Assembly: GCA_036654235.1 (NCBI GenBank)
Contig: JAVVSK010000012.1
Coordinates: forward strand, 1-50,766
DNA: 50,766 nt
Direction of reading: 5' to 3'
Origin: JAVVSK01 sp036654235
GTDB lineage: Bacteria; Bacillota; Clostridia; Christensenellales; CAG-138
Positions 23,804-32,161 of the stretch are shown here, piece by piece (the first letter of the stretch is position 1; each line of letters opens with the position of its first letter). The notes below the pieces were generated by a model that was not told the origin of the DNA, ran no database searches, and saw only the letters and a program-made list of their open reading frames with translations. The translations under genes were made by a program, and so were the position numbers.

Positions 23804-24692
23804 ACCTGCTTCAATCTACAGGCTTTTCCCCGACAGCATAAGGCGCATATTGATAAACACCGATTTTCATTACCCTATTGAGGAAATTCGTTTGCGCATT
23901 GGAAAACCAATTGAGCTTGTTTCGGGCAGTTTTGAAAAGTTGCTTTCATATTCACCGACATATGGTGATTTTAATAATATAGTCGCTTCAATATGCGATC
24001 ATTCTCTTTATTCTCACGAAAACGACATAAAACGCGGCTTTATAACCTTGCCGCAAGGTAATCGCGTCGGCATAGCGGGAAGAATAGTCGAAGAAAATGG
24101 GAAAATTCTAAGAATAACGGATATAAGTTCTCTTTCCATAAGAGTTTCCCGGGAAATAAAGGGCTGCGGTACGCGCGTTCTAAAACGCGTTTTAAAAGAT
24201 GACGGTTCTATTCAGAATACATTGATAATATCGCCGCCCTCGGGCGGCAAAACGACTTTATTGCGCGACCTTGCGCGCCTTATCTCAAACGGTGTCGGTG
24301 GAGTTTATAAAAAAGTAGTTATAATTGACGAAAGGAGCGAGCTTAGCGCATGTGTGCGGGGCGTGCCGAGTTTCGATGTCGGTCTTCGGACGGACGTTTT
24401 AGATGCGTGTAAAAAATCCGAGGGAATGTTAATGGCGATTCGCGCGCTTTCGCCTGACGTTCTTATAACGGATGAGATAGGTTCTCCCGACGATTTTTCG
24501 GCGATAAAGACAGCAATGAATTCAGGGGTTTCCGTAATCGCGAGTGCACATGGGAATACGCTGCATGACTTTTTTTTACGGACGGGAAGCACCACAGCGG
24601 TTTTCGAGATTGCGATAATTTTAAGGCGCAGGGAGGGAAGAAGCTTTTTCGCCGTGGATTCCGATAACGATATGGAGTTTATTCCGCTATGA
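23772..24692 (+). CDS. spoIIIAA: Stage III sporulation protein AA (ATPase)
   Basis: A 306-residue secretion-ATPase-like protein of the SpoIIIA-SpoIIQ feeding channel in the mother cell. Walker A is PPSGGKTT (about 157-164), Walker B region VVIIDERSEL, then DVLITDEIGSP. The N-terminal IEEIRLRIGKPIEL is the family's typical opening. GAGGAGGA precedes ATG 23772, inside the end of the upstream membrane-protein gene. It overlaps spoIIIAB by 4 bases (ATGA). Confidence 0.95.
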   Translation: MEHQGNEKRNEPASIYRLFPDSIRRILINTDFHYPIEEIRLRIGKPIELVSGSFEKLLSYSPTYGDFNNIVASICDHSLYSHENDIKRGFITLPQGNRVGIAGRIVEENGKILRITDISSLSIRVSREIKGCGTRVLKRVLKDDGSIQNTLIISPPSGGKTTLLRDLARLISNGVGGVYKKVVIIDERSELSACVRGVPSFDVGLRTDVLDACKKSEGMLMAIRALSPDVLITDEIGSPDDFSAIKTAMNSGVSVIASAHGNTLHDFFLRTGSTTAVFEIAIILRRREGRSFFAVDSDNDMEFIPL

Positions 24693-25183
24693 TAGCTTCG
24701 ATAGCAACGCTTTTAGCGTGTTCCCTATTTGGATTTGTAAGAGCCGAGAGACTTCACGAACGCGAGAGACTTCTTTTTTCGCTTTCGAACGATATAACGG
24801 CGCTAAGGTCGCTCATGGAATTTTCTATGGCCCCGGTGACAGAGCTGTTTTCGAGCCCGCGATTAAAAAACAAGACCTTGTTTTTATTTTTAAACGAAAA
24901 AATCGAAACTGGAGCGAGTCTTAAAGAGGCTTGGAATTATGCGGGGGAGACAGATGTTTTACCTTTTTCCGATATGCGATCAGACGAAATTATGACGCTT
25001 TCGGACTTCTTTTCTAACTTCGGAAAGAGCGATATGGAGACGGAAAAGCGCCTAATGGAGCGAACAATCGAACTTCTTTCGGAAGCTCATGTAGGGGCGA
25101 AGGCAGAAGCACAAAAAAAAGCGAAACTCACTAAGACCTGCGGTGTACTTATCGGACTTTGCGCATTCATCGTATTTTTATAA
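24689..25183 (+). CDS. spoIIIAB: Stage III sporulation protein AB
   Basis: A 164-residue protein with one hydrophobic helix at each end and a long helical middle (RLHERERLLFSLSNDITALRS), matching SpoIIIAB, which resembles type II secretion GspF. The length is near the family norm of about 170. It begins on the ATG overlapping the spoIIIAA stop and ends 13 bases before spoIIIAC. Confidence 0.92.
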   Translation: MIASIATLLACSLFGFVRAERLHERERLLFSLSNDITALRSLMEFSMAPVTELFSSPRLKNKTLFLFLNEKIETGASLKEAWNYAGETDVLPFSDMRSDEIMTLSDFFSNFGKSDMETEKRLMERTIELLSEAHVGAKAEAQKKAKLTKTCGVLIGLCAFIVFL

Positions 25184-25196
25184 ACTTGGAGGACGT

Positions 25197-25394
25197 ATGA
25201 ACATTGATGTTATTATAAAGCTCGCCGGGCTTGGGATATTGATAGCCGTTATAACGCAGCTTTTAAAGCAAACGGGTCGGGACGATATCGCGATGATTTG
25301 CGCACTTTTAGGACTCGTTATCGGACTTATGACGGTTGTGGACGTAATAGGAGATCTTTTTGACAGCGTTCGCCGCATATTCAGCTTATATTGA
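25197..25394 (+). CDS. spoIIIAC: Stage III sporulation protein AC
   Basis: A 65-residue, two-helix membrane protein (IKLAGLGILIAVITQLLKQTGRDD and a second helix ending in DLFDSVRRIFSLY), as expected for SpoIIIAC. GGAGG lies just upstream of ATG 25197, which decides the start over an in-frame ATG at 25143. Confidence 0.93.
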   Translation: MNIDVIIKLAGLGILIAVITQLLKQTGRDDIAMICALLGLVIGLMTVVDVIGDLFDSVRRIFSLY

Positions 25395-25406
25395 GGTGAA
25401 TTTCTT

Positions 25407-25805
25407 ATGGACGTTCTGAAGCTTTTTGGGATAGCGCTGATAGGGACTGTATTTTCATTAATAATAAAGAGCTATCGACCTGAACTTGCTCTTTGCGTCG
25501 CACTCGCGACCGGGGCTTTCATATTCGTCTATGTTCTGTCATACGTAATTGGTATAGCGGAAGATATAAAGAACGCCGTCGAGAGCTACGGGCTTAACAC
25601 TTCGTATCTTGAGATCGTCTTTAAGGCAATAGGGATAGCGTATCTTGCGCAATTCGCGGCGGACGCAGCAAAGGACGCGGGAGAGGGGGCGATAGCGGGG
25701 AAAGTTGAACTTATGGGAAGGCTAATGGTGCTTTCAGTCGCCCTCCCAAGTATTGTAACGCTTTTAGCTACGGTTTCGGGGCTTTTATCCGGTAATACGC
25801 AATGA
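25407..25805 (+). CDS. spoIIIAD: Stage III sporulation protein AD
   Basis: A 132-residue membrane protein with three to four helices. The loop SYGLNTSYLEIVFKAIGIAY and LAQFAADAAKDAGE are typical of SpoIIIAD. GAGGTGA precedes the ATG. It overlaps spoIIIAE by 4 bases. Confidence 0.93.
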   Translation: MDVLKLFGIALIGTVFSLIIKSYRPELALCVALATGAFIFVYVLSYVIGIAEDIKNAVESYGLNTSYLEIVFKAIGIAYLAQFAADAAKDAGEGAIAGKVELMGRLMVLSVALPSIVTLLATVSGLLSGNTQ

Positions 25806-26944
25806 AACGCATAATGATAATTCTGGCGGTTACTATTATTTTTGCGTCTGGCGTTGCCCTAGCTGAACCGGAGGAGAGCGAAACACCTACGGTAGAAGAG
25901 AGCATCGAGGAGATTTTAGGGAGCTATGACTTTTCGTCGTGGGATAAAATGCTGGATTCGGGCGTTGCCGGAGTATCCGACATACGTACACTTATCGAAA
26001 ACTATACGTCGGGGAATGTGTCGGACGATCCAAACGGTATAGTTGAGATGTTGAAAACGAGCGTGCTGGATAGGATAAAGTCGAGCATGATAAGCTTAAT
26101 ATCGATATTTATAATCGCGCTCACCTCGGGTTTTGCGCTGACTCTGTTCCCAAATGGCGGGAAAATATACGAAACGTTATCTTTGACGACAGCGGTGCTT
26201 ATAATAGGCATAATCGCATATTGCTTTTCGAAGACAGCGGCGTTGGCGGCAAACACAATAGAAAGACTCTCAACATTTTCAGAGGTTAGCCTTCCCGTTC
26301 TGTCGGTAATGCTTACGGCTTGCGGGGCATCAACCGGGGCGGGAATAGTCGCTCCGCTTTCCGCGTTTTTATCTGGCGGTGTTGTAATTGCGGTTAAAAC
26401 TGTAATCATGCCTATGATATTGATAACGGGCGTTCTTGCGATAATCGTAAATCTTGCGGATCGAATAGCCTTAAAGAGCTTGTATGGCTTTTTTAAATCC
26501 GCATCGAAATGGACGCTGGGGCTTTTATCTACCGTATATTTCGGAATTTGTTCGATTAAAGGGCTAGTTGCCGGGAGCTGCGACGGGTTAAGTATTAAAA
26601 CAGCAAAATATGCCCTGGATAAGCTTATCCCAATAGCCGGCTCGTTTGTTTCGGGAACCGTGGACACTGTTTTAGTTTCGGCGCAGGCAGTTAAAAATTC
26701 GGCGGGCATAGCCGCCATAGTTGTAAGCGCATCTATAATGCTCTCTCCGTTGATAGAGATATTAGCCTATATGTTTGCCTTTCGACTTACGGCGGCGCTG
26801 ACCGAGCCACTAAGCGATCCGAGAATCCCGAAAATGCTGAGCTCTTGCGCGGACGTTTTGGGTTATGTTTTTTCGGCGGCGCTCCTCGTCGGAATAATGC
26901 TGTTTTTAACTATCGGTATGATAATATCATTGGGAAATGTGTAG
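25802..26944 (+). CDS. spoIIIAE: Stage III sporulation protein AE
   Basis: A 380-residue protein with a cleavable-type signal (residues 1-21, ending ASGVALA), a soluble acidic segment to about residue 85, then about seven to eight transmembrane helices. LPVLSVMLTACGASTGAGI and the KSLYGFFKSASKWTLGLL stretch are characteristic. It is the large polytopic subunit of the channel complex in the mother-cell membrane. Length is close to the family norm of about 390. Confidence 0.94.
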   Translation: MKRIMIILAVTIIFASGVALAEPEESETPTVEESIEEILGSYDFSSWDKMLDSGVAGVSDIRTLIENYTSGNVSDDPNGIVEMLKTSVLDRIKSSMISLISIFIIALTSGFALTLFPNGGKIYETLSLTTAVLIIGIIAYCFSKTAALAANTIERLSTFSEVSLPVLSVMLTACGASTGAGIVAPLSAFLSGGVVIAVKTVIMPMILITGVLAIIVNLADRIALKSLYGFFKSASKWTLGLLSTVYFGICSIKGLVAGSCDGLSIKTAKYALDKLIPIAGSFVSGTVDTVLVSAQAVKNSAGIAAIVVSASIMLSPLIEILAYMFAFRLTAALTEPLSDPRIPKMLSSCADVLGYVFSAALLVGIMLFLTIGMIISLGNV

Positions 26945-26954
26945 GTGAGTTTTA

Positions 26955-27122
26955 ATGCAGACTGTTTCGTCCGCAATAATGACGATAGTAACGGCGGCGC
27001 TGGTATTTTTAATAGCTGAGAGCGCGATAGCGGATGGCGGGATAAAAAAGGCAGTATTGACAGTAAACGGAATAGCTTTTCTTCTCGCGGTTTTAGAACC
27101 TGTTTTAGCTTTATGGAGGTGA
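26955..27122 (+). CDS. spoIIIAF: Minimal stage III sporulation protein AF (55 aa)
   Basis: The 55-residue product begins MQTVSSAIMTIVTAALVF and ends LLAVLEPVLALWR. It corresponds only to the two N-terminal transmembrane helices of SpoIIIAF. The usual cytoplasmic domain (family length roughly 200 residues) is absent. The stop TGA 27120-27122 sits in the GGAGGTGA that serves as ribosome-binding site of spoIIIAG, so the gene ends cleanly at a coupled junction instead of in broken DNA. It is identified by position between AE and AG and by the two-helix pattern. Confidence 0.8.
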   Translation: MQTVSSAIMTIVTAALVFLIAESAIADGGIKKAVLTVNGIAFLLAVLEPVLALWR

Positions 27123-27127
27123 TTTTT

Positions 27128-27688
27128 TTGGAAGAAAAGGCGAGTTTAAAGGATAGGCTCATCAAAAAGATGAAGAGCAATAAAAAGTTCGAGATTGGGG
27201 TTTATGTAGCGCTTATCTTAGTCGCCGTTATAGTCTATGCAACGACGCTTAATTCGAGAAAGAACTCTGATGGAACGGCGGAGGTGTCTTCGATTTCGAC
27301 TGGACTCGACGAAACGTCAGTTGAAGCGCGCCTTGAATCGGTGCTTTCGAAAATTCGAGGAGCTGGAACGGTTAAGGTTATGATAACCTATGAAACGGGA
27401 ACGCAAATTGTACCAGCTATGAGCGAAAATAAACAGTCCAGCTCGGGGGGAAGTAGCAATACGGAATCCGAATCAAAAGAACCGGCAACAGTGAGCAAAA
27501 ACGGGAGCAATGAGCCGATAGTTCTGACGGAGGTACAACCGAAGATAAGGGGGGTTATCGTAATCGCTGAAGGCGCCTCGGATATAAGCGTGCGCATGGA
27601 TCTTATGAAAGCGGTCGAAACCGTTTTGGGAATTGAAAATTCATATATTGAGGTATTTGAAATGGGTTTTTATAATAATAATCAATGA
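27128..27688 (+). CDS. spoIIIAG: Stage III sporulation protein AG
   Basis: About 186 residues from TTG 27128; an ATG at 27113 would add five. TTG is preferred because GGAGGTGA lies immediately upstream, and the ATG is itself part of that site. A short basic cytoplasmic tail is followed by one transmembrane helix (IGVYVALILVAVIVYATTL) and an extracytoplasmic region with a Ser/Asn-rich insert, ending in a ring-building-motif fold (VEARLESVLSKIRGAGTVKVMI, IRGVIVIAEGASD). SpoIIIAG forms a large ring in the intermembrane space between mother cell and forespore. Confidence 0.92.
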   Translation: MEEKASLKDRLIKKMKSNKKFEIGVYVALILVAVIVYATTLNSRKNSDGTAEVSSISTGLDETSVEARLESVLSKIRGAGTVKVMITYETGTQIVPAMSENKQSSSGGSSNTESESKEPATVSKNGSNEPIVLTEVQPKIRGVIVIAEGASDISVRMDLMKAVETVLGIENSYIEVFEMGFYNNNQ

Positions 27689-27700
27689 GGTGAAAAAATT

Positions 27701-28237
27701 ATGAAGTTTAGTCTGAAAAATCTAAAGGATCTAAAGATCAAAAAAAGCACCATCCTCATAACTGCGATAGCTGTTTTGTTCGTCATTGCAATTTGGCTGA
27801 ATATAAGCACAAACAGCGTAAAGCCGGAGCAGTCTACCGCGAATTTACCTAAGATGACTCCGAACGCAACCGATAAGGAGACTATCGCGGGAAATAATTA
27901 TTTTGAGGCGTTTAGAGTGAATCGCGACGCAACTAGAAAGGAAGAACTGAAATATATAGATGCGATTATAAGCCACGATGAGACAGACGCGGAGACGTTG
28001 GCAGAGGCACAAAAGCAGAAACTTGCCCTTGTTGAAAATATTGAGATGGAATTTACACTCGAAAGCCTAATAAAGGCAAAGGGTTTTAAAGACGTTGCGG
28101 TTACGGTTCATAAAGGCTCGGTAAACATCTTTGTCGCTTCCGAAACATTAGAGGATGAACAGGTTGCGCAAATACTCGATATAGTTCAGCGCGAAACGGG
28201 TGAAAGCGCAAAGAACATAAAGGTGAATAAAAGCTAA
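27701..28237 (+). CDS. spoIIIAH: Stage III sporulation protein AH
   Basis: A 178-residue bitopic protein with a basic N-terminus, one transmembrane helix (TILITAIAVLFVIAIWL), and an extracytoplasmic domain with helix FEAFRVNRDATRKEELKYID and the YscJ/FliF-like ring domain at the C-terminus (LIKAKGFKDVAVTVHKG). It binds forespore SpoIIQ to bridge the two membranes. GAGGTGA precedes the ATG. It is the last gene of the operon. Confidence 0.94.
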   Translation: MKFSLKNLKDLKIKKSTILITAIAVLFVIAIWLNISTNSVKPEQSTANLPKMTPNATDKETIAGNNYFEAFRVNRDATRKEELKYIDAIISHDETDAETLAEAQKQKLALVENIEMEFTLESLIKAKGFKDVAVTVHKGSVNIFVASETLEDEQVAQILDIVQRETGESAKNIKVNKS

Positions 28238-28360
28238 TTCACTGGCTTAAAAGCGTTTAGCTTTAATTGATAAGTGAAGCGAAATTTCATTTCTCTACAA
28301 ATAATATTTATTCTCGCTATACGGATTTCAATTAAAAACATCGTGATCTAATATCGTTAA

Positions 28361-28398
28361 AAAAGCGGCGCTACCCTTTCTTAAAGAAGGTAGCGCCG
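28361..28398 (-). terminator. Terminator of the dockerin-LRR gene
   Basis: CGGCGCTACC (28366-28375) pairs perfectly with 28389-28398. On the minus strand a T-run follows directly, so it mainly ends the minus-strand gene. It may also stop readthrough from spoIIIAH. Confidence 0.8.
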
Positions 28399-28413
28399 AA
28401 AAAAGATCGTTTT

Positions 28414-30012
28414 TTAGTTTGAAACTAGAAATTTAAGTATGGATGAAACATCTCCCGAATTTACAACTTTGTCATTATTGTAATCTGCTAAAATAAGCTG
28501 ATTATTATCTAACTCACAAAGCTCTGATAAATACTTAAGAATCAACGAAGCGTCGCCCGAATTTATTTCGCCATCTAAATTGACATCTCCTATTTTAGCG
28601 GGTTCTTCGCCATTCGTAAATTTTGCATAAAGAACTACTGATTCTTTTAATCCTATTCTTCGTTCCAGCTCACTCGAAACTAAAGCTCCGTTTGCATCAT
28701 ACCAACCTAAGAAAGACGCGCCTTCGTTTATTTTTGCGACAGCTGTATAATAAAGTTGACCTGTCGTATCATCACATTTGAAATAGGCACCTATCGTTCC
28801 CTCTCCATCCGAGAAAAGCTCAAAACCAGAGCCTATATTTTTAATGTTTATATGTCGCATCGGATTATCGACACAACTAAAAGTTACGTAATTGCTAAGA
28901 TCTTCATTAGCAGTAAGCGTAAGCTCCGTTAAAAGGTTATTATCCCCGTTAAAATAATAAAGGTTTTTCATTTTTTCAAATTCAAGAGATGCTAATTTAT
29001 TATTTTGGCAATATAGAGTCTGCACTTCGGAATTATCGGGGACAAGTATCTCTGTAAGCATATTGTCATTGCAATAAAGAGTTTGTATACAAGTTCCGCG
29101 AAGATCTAACGAGGTTAGCGCGTTATCAGGACATTCAACGCTCCAAAGTAAAGGCAATCCACTGACATTAAGCTCGGTCATTCCGTTACCAATGCATTCC
29201 AGCATTGCTAGTTGAGGGTTATGAGTAACATCAAGGTGTTTTATATCGTTATAGCTGCATCTCATGCTGTCTAATAACGAACAACCAGTGATATTGAGTT
29301 TGGTAATCTTATTTTTATTACAGTAAAGTACGGTAATCAGGTTATTAGCGCTAAGGTCTAAAGCGCTTATTTCGTTGCCCTCGCATATTAAGGATTCGAG
29401 TTCCAAATTATTTGATAAATCAAGGGCTGTAAGTTTATTATTATCAATATACAACAGTTTAAGATGCAGATTAGCGCTTAAATCAATTTCGGTAATAACG
29501 TTTCCATCAAGCCTTAGATCCGTAAGGGCGCTATTTGTACTTAAATCGATCGCGGTAAGAGGTGTATTTTCAGGGTATATCATATAAAGCGTTTCCAAAG
29601 CAACACATCCCTTGATGTTTATAGAGGGTATATTCGAACCCTCTATAATTATAGCCTTTAAAGCATCACAATCGGATAATTCGAGAGTACCGTATAGAAC
29701 GATAGGCGATGCTGAATAGAAAGCGACGCTCCTTCCTTTTTCATCCCAGTTTACTCCAAAGTCATATTGTTCGGAGTAGTTTTCGATAGTCCAGGTTGCG
29801 GGGTCATCAGGATTATAAAGTGCATTAATCTTTTTTCCGTTTTTCACTCCATTATCATCCGTCTTTTCAAGGAAAGCGCGAAATATTTCAACGTCATGCG
29901 CGTTGTATTCAACATCCCCGGGATTAACCGCATGCACTGTAAAAAAAGGTGCAAAAGACAGAAACATGATGACGGCAAGAAAAATTGCGAAAGTCGTAGA
30001 TAACTTTTTCAT
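28414..30012 (-). CDS. Secreted leucine-rich-repeat protein with C-terminal dockerin
   Basis: The 532-residue product has a signal peptide (about 1-28, ending VHA) and a conserved N-terminal segment (VEYNAHDVEIFRAFLEK). About ten internalin-like LRRs follow (pattern LxxLxCxxNxLxxLDLS, about 110-390), then a small beta domain (SFLGWYDANGALVSSE to VVLYAKF) like bacterial surface repeat modules. It ends in a type I dockerin with two calcium F-hands (GDVNLDGEINSGD and ADYNNDKVVNSGD, about 474-532). A dockerin should plug into a cohesin on a scaffold or cell-surface protein. No cohesin is in the window. A close paralogue lies upstream. Confidence 0.92.
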   Translation of the reverse strand: MKKLSTTFAIFLAVIMFLSFAPFFTVHAVNPGDVEYNAHDVEIFRAFLEKTDDNGVKNGKKINALYNPDDPATWTIENYSEQYDFGVNWDEKGRSVAFYSASPIVLYGTLELSDCDALKAIIIEGSNIPSINIKGCVALETLYMIYPENTPLTAIDLSTNSALTDLRLDGNVITEIDLSANLHLKLLYIDNNKLTALDLSNNLELESLICEGNEISALDLSANNLITVLYCNKNKITKLNITGCSLLDSMRCSYNDIKHLDVTHNPQLAMLECIGNGMTELNVSGLPLLWSVECPDNALTSLDLRGTCIQTLYCNDNMLTEILVPDNSEVQTLYCQNNKLASLEFEKMKNLYYFNGDNNLLTELTLTANEDLSNYVTFSCVDNPMRHINIKNIGSGFELFSDGEGTIGAYFKCDDTTGQLYYTAVAKINEGASFLGWYDANGALVSSELERRIGLKESVVLYAKFTNGEEPAKIGDVNLDGEINSGDASLILKYLSELCELDNNQLILADYNNDKVVNSGDVSSILKFLVSN

Positions 30013-30090
30013 AAGTTTAATCTCTCCCTTTAATTAATTTAGATAAAAGTACATTATAACTATTGCTCAATGTTTTTTATCTTTAAACAA

Positions 30091-30119
30091 TATATACACC
30101 CTCAAATAAAGATTGTCAA
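30091..30119 (-). promoter_or_regulatory. Promoter of the dockerin-LRR gene
   Basis: On the minus strand TTGACA (30119-30114), a 17-base spacer and TATATA (30096-30091), about 80 bases before ATG 30012. It lacks the inverted repeat seen at the paralogue's promoter. Confidence 0.65.
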
Positions 30120-30183
30120 GATATTTTTTTATACTTTTTATTTGCAAACAAAAACAAAAAAGAAGGTTGTTAATTTATCAGAG

Positions 30184-30210
30184 AAAAAAACGCCAATAAG
30201 GCGTTTTTTT
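30184..30210. terminator. Terminator of the anchored LRR gene
   Basis: AAAAAAACGCC (30184-30194) pairs perfectly with 30200-30210 across a 5-base loop, giving T7 on either strand. It follows the minus-strand gene ending at 30251. Confidence 0.9.
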
Positions 30211-30250
30211 CTAGTTTAACTTTAATTTGAATCTAAATTATATAGCCTTT

Positions 30251-31864
30251 TTATTTACGTTTACGAAGAAGGCTAACGGCGCTACCACCAATTATAGCAA
30301 TAATGCCCAGCGCAATAAAACTGATTCCACCCGCTAGTGGAGGATTAGGACCAGGGGTAGAAGACGGAATAGGAGAGCCGGTAGGCGTTGAATCCGGTTT
30401 CGTAGTGACTACGGGGGTGGGAGTTGGGGTTTCAGCGTCTGTTGGACGGGGAGTAGGTGTTTCTTTTTCAATGAATTTTGCATAAAGAATAATCTTATCA
30501 TTGAATCCTATTTTATACTCAGCTTCGCTTGAAACCAAAACGCCGTTAGCGTCATACCAACCTAAGAAAGACGCGCCTTCGTTGGGCGTTCCTATAGCTG
30601 CGTAATAGTTAATTTCTAACGTTTCGTCATATTTTAAACTTGCACCGATACTTCCATTTTCATCAGCGAAAAGCTCGAAACAACCATTTACGTTATTAAT
30701 TGTCACGTGCTTCATAGGATTGTCGAGACAGATGAAATAAAGAAAATCAGCAAAGTCTTTTTTAATAGTAAAAATAAATTCTGAAAGAAGGTTATTGCTT
30801 CCATCAAAATAATACATATTTTTCATGTTTTCAAGGTCGATGGAAGTAAGCTTATTATTTTGACAGTATAAAAATTGTACATTAGAATCATCGGGAACGA
30901 TTATCTCAGCAAGCATATTATCGTTGCAATAAAGATCCTGTATAGAGGTACCGCGAAGGTCTAAGGAGGTTAGAGCGTTTTCTTGACATTCCAACATCCA
31001 AAGTTCGGATAAGCTATTTACATTAAGCTCCGTAACGCCGTTACCCGCGCATCCGATTGCATATAGTTCCGGGTTATGGCTGAAATCAAGGTGCTTTATA
31101 TTATTATAATTGTATTGAAGATTGCATAACTTTGGGCATTCCTCAATTTTAAGGTCGGTGAGTTTGTTATTGTTGCAATGCAGCTCAATAAGCTTGTCAT
31201 GTCCCGTAAGGTCTATCTTGCTTATCTCGTTGCCCTCGCACATTATAAGCTCAAGTTCCATATTGTTTGATATATCAAGATTTTTAAGTTTATTATACTC
31301 AAGAAGCAAAAATTTAAGGTGCGGATTACCGCTTAAATCAAGTTCGGTAATAGCGTTCCCATTTAGATATAGGTTTGTAAGCGCACTATTTGTACTGAGA
31401 TCAAGCTCTGTAAGTTGTATTTTCCCAATATAGATAGCAAGGAATTCCAAAGAAATACATCCGGTCAGATTTGCGGACGATATACTTGAAGAGTAAATAT
31501 TTATCATAGTTAAAGCGTCGCAACCGACTACATCGAAAGCCCCGAACAGTTCCGCGGAACCTGTTGCATAGAAAATTACGGCTCTTCCGTTTGTATCCCA
31601 ATTTACGCCAATATTATAGGAAAGACCGTCGTTTGCACCGGTCCAGGTCGCGGGGTCATCAGGATTATAAAGTTCGTTAATCTTTTTTCCGTTTTTTACG
31701 CCAGCGGGGTCGGCTTTTTCAAGAAAAGCGCGAAACATTTCAACGTCATGCGCGTTGTATTCGACGTTTGCCGGATTATCGGCTTGCGCTGTAAAAGAGG
31801 GCACGCAAGACAGCAACATAACGACGGCTATAAAAGCCGCTAAAGTCGCAAATATTTTTTTCAT
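30251..31864 (-). CDS. Cell-surface leucine-rich-repeat protein with Pro/Thr stalk and C-terminal anchor
   Basis: The 537-residue paralogue of the dockerin-LRR protein has the same layout to about residue 465: signal peptide, VEYNAHDVEMFRAFLEK segment, about ten LRRs (LTELDLSTNSALTNLYLNGN type) and the SFLGWYDANG beta domain. The end differs: a Pro/Thr-rich stalk (about 468-510), then one transmembrane helix (FIALGIIAIIGGSAVSLL) and RKRK. This is the layout of a sorting signal, but no LPxTG is present; NPPLAGG sits where it would be. It is probably held at the cell surface by the helix or by a non-canonical sortase. AGGAG precedes the ATG. Confidence 0.9.
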   Translation of the reverse strand: MKKIFATLAAFIAVVMLLSCVPSFTAQADNPANVEYNAHDVEMFRAFLEKADPAGVKNGKKINELYNPDDPATWTGANDGLSYNIGVNWDTNGRAVIFYATGSAELFGAFDVVGCDALTMINIYSSSISSANLTGCISLEFLAIYIGKIQLTELDLSTNSALTNLYLNGNAITELDLSGNPHLKFLLLEYNKLKNLDISNNMELELIMCEGNEISKIDLTGHDKLIELHCNNNKLTDLKIEECPKLCNLQYNYNNIKHLDFSHNPELYAIGCAGNGVTELNVNSLSELWMLECQENALTSLDLRGTSIQDLYCNDNMLAEIIVPDDSNVQFLYCQNNKLTSIDLENMKNMYYFDGSNNLLSEFIFTIKKDFADFLYFICLDNPMKHVTINNVNGCFELFADENGSIGASLKYDETLEINYYAAIGTPNEGASFLGWYDANGVLVSSEAEYKIGFNDKIILYAKFIEKETPTPRPTDAETPTPTPVVTTKPDSTPTGSPIPSSTPGPNPPLAGGISFIALGIIAIIGGSAVSLLRKRK

Positions 31865-31938
31865 AAGTGTTATTTCTCCTAAAAAAATTGATGAATATAT
31901 TGTTAAATCAATTAACTAATACGTGACATCATAGCTTT

Positions 31939-31968
31939 AATGTATCATATTGTGAATATGATTGTCAA
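31939..31968 (-). promoter_or_regulatory. Promoter of the anchored LRR gene
   Basis: On the minus strand TTGACA (31968-31963), an 18-base spacer and TACATT (31944-31939), 75 bases before ATG 31864. Confidence 0.55.
31944..31962. promoter_or_regulatory. Palindromic operator-like site within the promoter spacer
   Basis: ATCATATT-GTG-AATATGAT is a perfect 8-bp inverted repeat with a 3-base centre, filling the spacer between -35 and -10. A dimeric repressor bound here would block RNA polymerase. The regulator is not identified. Confidence 0.5.
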
Positions 31969-32161
31969 CATACTTTTTGATATTTTTATTGACAAATAAA
32001 AACGTTTTAAAAAATCAACAATTTTTTCATTTGATCCGTGCAGTTTTGGTGTGAATGTGATAAAATCAATATCAAATTAGTTTTACTGATAATATTAGCA
32101 GTCTGCTGAGGTAAAATTATAACATATGTTTAGCAGACCGCGAGAAAGAAGGTGTTTTATA

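Noticed and set aside
26002..26718. Long antisense open frame (238 codons) inside spoIIIAE
   Set aside because: It lies wholly opposite a well-supported gene, has no ribosome-binding site, and reflects the codon bias of spoIIIAE.
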